Part shown: positions 6,009-8,447 of the stretch, piece after piece
Position numbering within the stretch: position 1 is the stretch's first letter
Layout of the letters: each line of letters starts with the position of its first letter
Assembly (NCBI GenBank): GCA_029974875.1
Contig: JARKQP010000349.1
Span: 1-8,447 of the forward strand
Reading direction: 5' to 3'
Length of the DNA stretch: 8,447 nucleotides
Origin: Mobilitalea sp.
Lineage (GTDB): Bacteria; Bacillota_A; Clostridia; Lachnospirales; Lachnospiraceae
Position numbers and translations under genes: made by a program
Notes under the pieces: model-generated
The model's input: only the letters and a program-made list of their open reading frames with translations
Database searches by the model: none
What the model was told of the DNA's origin: nothing

Positions 6009-8447
6009 TTAATTTAAGGTTGTAGCTCGAAACTCATAATTTCCACTTCCTCTGTTATGTCTCGTACCATCCGGAAGGACTATCTCCGCAGTAGTATTAC
6101 ATGGAATCTCCACGCGTAACAAAAATGCATCCCCCTTCTTTTCCCATCTGCTGATTATTGTTCCATAGCTCGAATCATATGTTCTTTCTGCCCATGTCAG
6201 AGATCCATCCAAATGGGGTTCAACCACAAACCTTTTATACCCTGGTTCGCTTCTTCGGATACCGCAAATAGTTCGGAACATCCATTCATCCACAACTCCA
6301 AAAGCATAGTGGTTCATGCTGATCGCCAATGGCATATTGTCCTCGGTGTAGCCATACCAACTTTCCCAGATTGTGGTAGCACCATGCTTTATCTCAAATA
6401 GCCAGGAAGGACATTTATCCTGAAATAATATCTTGTACGCTAAATCTTCCCTTCCAATGATCTGAAGTGCGTCCAGCAAGAATGGTGTGGCAAGGAAGCC
6501 CGTATCCAGACAATAATCATTCTTTTCTACAATTTCTAACAGCCTGTTGGAAAAGTTGTCCATAAACTCTTCTGGTACAAGGCCGAAAGCGATCGGAACC
6601 ACATATGCCCCCATATAGTCAACAGGCATATATCCGTCCTTAGTTATAACCCCTTTTGCAAATGCGGCCTTCATCTTTTCCGCCATCTCAGCGTAATATT
6701 TGGCATCCGCCCCATGGCCTGTAATTACCGCTGTATCTGCCATCATCTTCATGGATTGATAGGCATAGCTGGGAGCCACATATTTCAAGGTCTCTTTGAT
6801 CCCTTTGATTGTATTCATATCAAAGCCGTTTTTACTTAAGCTAGGGATCAACCATTCCCCCCAGTGGAATCCGGTGTTCCAAAGATACTGGTCTACCTCC
6901 TTGGGGAGCTTCTTACTAGGCCCCCTTCTTTCCCTTGCTTCACGGATGATGTAATCACACCATGCTTTCATAGAATCATATTGCTGATTCAACGCAGCCG
7001 TATTACCGGTCACCTGATACATACGATAGGGGACAATAACCGCCGCATCCCCCCATCCGGCCGCACTCACCAATGCATTCCCTTTATTTCTGAATATAAA
7101 TCCAAAGATTTTTGCCAGCCTTGGATAATGTCCTGCATAGGGTACGACAAAGGGTACCGCACCAAATTCATCCTGTTCTAAGGATAGATTCTTCAGCCAT
7201 CTAGTTAGGAGTGATGTTGTATCTTCATTTAACAGCGACGTCTCCGCATAAACGGCAATATCACCTGTCCATCCCGCCTTTTCCCTTTGTGGACAGTCTG
7301 TAGGGATTGACATCATGTTAGCACGCTGGGACCATATGGTATTCTCATAAAGCCGGTTCAGCCTCTCATCTGAACATGCAAATGTACCAGTCTGCCTCTT
7401 ATCGGTTGATAGAGCAACCGCCGTAACATCCCCCATAGTCAAGCCCTCTGCACCACGAACCCTAAGATATCGGAAGCCATGGAAGGTAAAATACGGTTCA
7501 TATAATATTGCTGTTCCATTAGAAATAAACTCATCCCTCTGGCTCATATCACTGCCATCTTTTTTGCTCAGTTCCAGGTTATCAAAGCAATTGCCATCTT
7601 TATCAAGGGTTTCATAATGATCCAAAGTAACTGTATGGCCTTTGGGCTCCCTTAAATTAATTCGCACCCTGCCAGAGATTACTTGTCCAAAATCAACGAT
7701 CAGTTCTCCTTTGGGGGAACGGATAAGCTCTTTTGCCGGCAGTATAACCACTGGCCTGACAGGCTCTTCAGCCTGGGCGCAGAGATTCTCATACCCATAA
7801 TCCTGGATAATGACATCCCTCCATTCTTTATATCCGTAGTTTGCATCATACCCTTCGCCTGTAAAAACATCTGAAAACCTTACCGGTCCCTGGGCTGCCT
7901 TTACTTCACCATCAGAGCAGATCGTACTGCTACTTCCATCCTCATATGTAATCTCAAGCTGAAACAGTGCTGCATGCATGGGCTCTGCTTTTATGCCCTC
8001 CCGGCGGTAATTTGGACAGCAATACCAGCCATCTCCCACATATAACTGTAATGAATTCATCCCCTTCTGTAACAGGGATGTCACATCATAAGTCTGGTAG
8101 CACAAAAGCATCGGATAAGATGTATTTTCAGGTGCAAACTCACGTTCATCCACTCTCTTATCATTAACATACGCACGGTATACACCATGGCAGGAAGCAT
8201 ACAGGCGTGCCTGTCTTATGCCTCTTTCCTCAATTGGAAATTCACGCCAAAACATGGTTGCCGGAGGCTGTTTACCATGCGCCTTTTCTCTTTTTTTAAC
8301 TAAAAACGGTGTTTCCACCCACTTTGACTGCCAATCGGATTTATGCAGGAAGGCCGTTTCAAACCCTGTGCTTTGTGTACCGCTGTTGCCGTGGTTATCC
8401 CAAACAGTTACGCTCCAGCTATAATGTGTCCTGCTCTTTAGCTGGGA
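6009..8447 (-). CDS. GH78 alpha-L-rhamnosidase, 5' end outside window
   Basis: The enzyme hydrolyses terminal alpha-L-rhamnose from glycosides or pectic oligosaccharides by an inverting mechanism. The frame is open to the right edge, giving 812 visible residues. Numbering from that edge, residues 1-43 contain a fibronectin-like GH78 N-terminal stretch (SWSVTVWDNHG, then FETAFLHKSDWQSKW). Residues about 80-142 match the Bac_rhamnosid_N carbohydrate-binding fold, about 247-265 the next beta domain (IVDFGQVISGRVRINL), about 353-703 the (alpha/alpha)6 catalytic barrel, and about 729-754 the C-terminal beta domain (GIRRSEPGYKRFVVEP). The signature DCPQREKAGWTGD is at 384-396, with E389 as expected general acid and D384 and D396 as rhamnose contacts. 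WESW gives E695 as expected general base. The GTG at 8318 would allow a 769-residue product, but coding clearly continues upstream of it, so the true start is beyond the window. A signal peptide cannot be judged. The gene is followed 19 nt later by the GPH transporter, so they are probably co-transcribed. Family assignment is very secure; the exact substrate is unknown. Confidence 0.96.
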   Translation of the reverse strand, partial: SQLKSRTHYSWSVTVWDNHGNSGTQSTGFETAFLHKSDWQSKWVETPFLVKKREKAHGKQPPATMFWREFPIEERGIRQARLYASCHGVYRAYVNDKRVDEREFAPENTSYPMLLCYQTYDVTSLLQKGMNSLQLYVGDGWYCCPNYRREGIKAEPMHAALFQLEITYEDGSSSTICSDGEVKAAQGPVRFSDVFTGEGYDANYGYKEWRDVIIQDYGYENLCAQAEEPVRPVVILPAKELIRSPKGELIVDFGQVISGRVRINLREPKGHTVTLDHYETLDKDGNCFDNLELSKKDGSDMSQRDEFISNGTAILYEPYFTFHGFRYLRVRGAEGLTMGDVTAVALSTDKRQTGTFACSDERLNRLYENTIWSQRANMMSIPTDCPQREKAGWTGDIAVYAETSLLNEDTTSLLTRWLKNLSLEQDEFGAVPFVVPYAGHYPRLAKIFGFIFRNKGNALVSAAGWGDAAVIVPYRMYQVTGNTAALNQQYDSMKAWCDYIIREARERRGPSKKLPKEVDQYLWNTGFHWGEWLIPSLSKNGFDMNTIKGIKETLKYVAPSYAYQSMKMMADTAVITGHGADAKYYAEMAEKMKAAFAKGVITKDGYMPVDYMGAYVVPIAFGLVPEEFMDNFSNRLLEIVEKNDYCLDTGFLATPFLLDALQIIGREDLAYKILFQDKCPSWLFEIKHGATTIWESWYGYTEDNMPLAISMNHYAFGVVDEWMFRTICGIRRSEPGYKRFVVEPHLDGSLTWAERTYDSSYGTIISRWEKKGDAFLLRVEIPCNTTAEIVLPDGTRHNRGSGNYEFRATTLN

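Noticed and set aside
1..8447. Mobile element, CRISPR, phage, defence or RNA-gene signal
   Set aside because: No transposase, integrase, direct-repeat array, tRNA-like cloverleaf or rRNA segment was recognised. All coding content is ordinary carbohydrate metabolism.

Overview
The window is a single-strand block of carbohydrate-utilisation genes. Every supported gene reads on the minus strand, so transcription runs from the right edge (8447) to the left edge (1). AT-rich spacers, strong AGGAGG/AAGGAG ribosome binding sites, short intergenic gaps, and the protein types (GH78, a GPH-family symporter, a GH2 of about 800 residues, a GH106-like cytosolic hydrolase) suggest a Clostridia member, most likely Lachnospiraceae. 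This is inferred from style and recalled family resemblance. No taxonomic marker gene is present.

Layout in transcription order: (1) a GH78 alpha-L-rhamnosidase that enters from beyond the right edge (8447 to 6009); (2) after 19 nt, a MelB-like GPH cation/sugar symporter (5989 to 4631); (3) a 146-nt spacer holding a 39-codon piece that I read as a remnant of a GH51 alpha-L-arabinofuranosidase (4619 to 4500); (4) a second, unrelated sugar-porter-like MFS transporter (4484 to 3117); (5) an AT-rich 193-nt spacer with short palindromes but no convincing terminator or promoter; (6) a complete GH2 beta-glycosidase with both catalytic glutamates (2923 to 512); (7) after 31 nt, the N-terminus of a GH106-like glycosyl hydrolase (480 to 148). 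Its frame is broken by an apparent one-base loss near 151, and the same protein resumes in the -1 frame up to the left edge.

Inferred function: uptake of small plant-derived rhamnosylated and/or galactosylated glycosides, for example pectic rhamnogalacturonan fragments or plant secondary-metabolite glycosides, by two secondary transporters, followed by intracellular trimming by rhamnosidases and a GH2 enzyme. The GH2 and GH106-like proteins lack signal peptides, which fits breakdown after import. The arabinofuranosidase remnant suggests that an ancestral operon also handled arabinofuranosyl side groups. No regulator, ABC substrate-binding protein, rRNA or tRNA, CRISPR array, insertion sequence or phage gene is visible.

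I found no previously undescribed system. The most informative observations are two signs of operon erosion: the GH51 scar and the frameshifted GH106-like gene.
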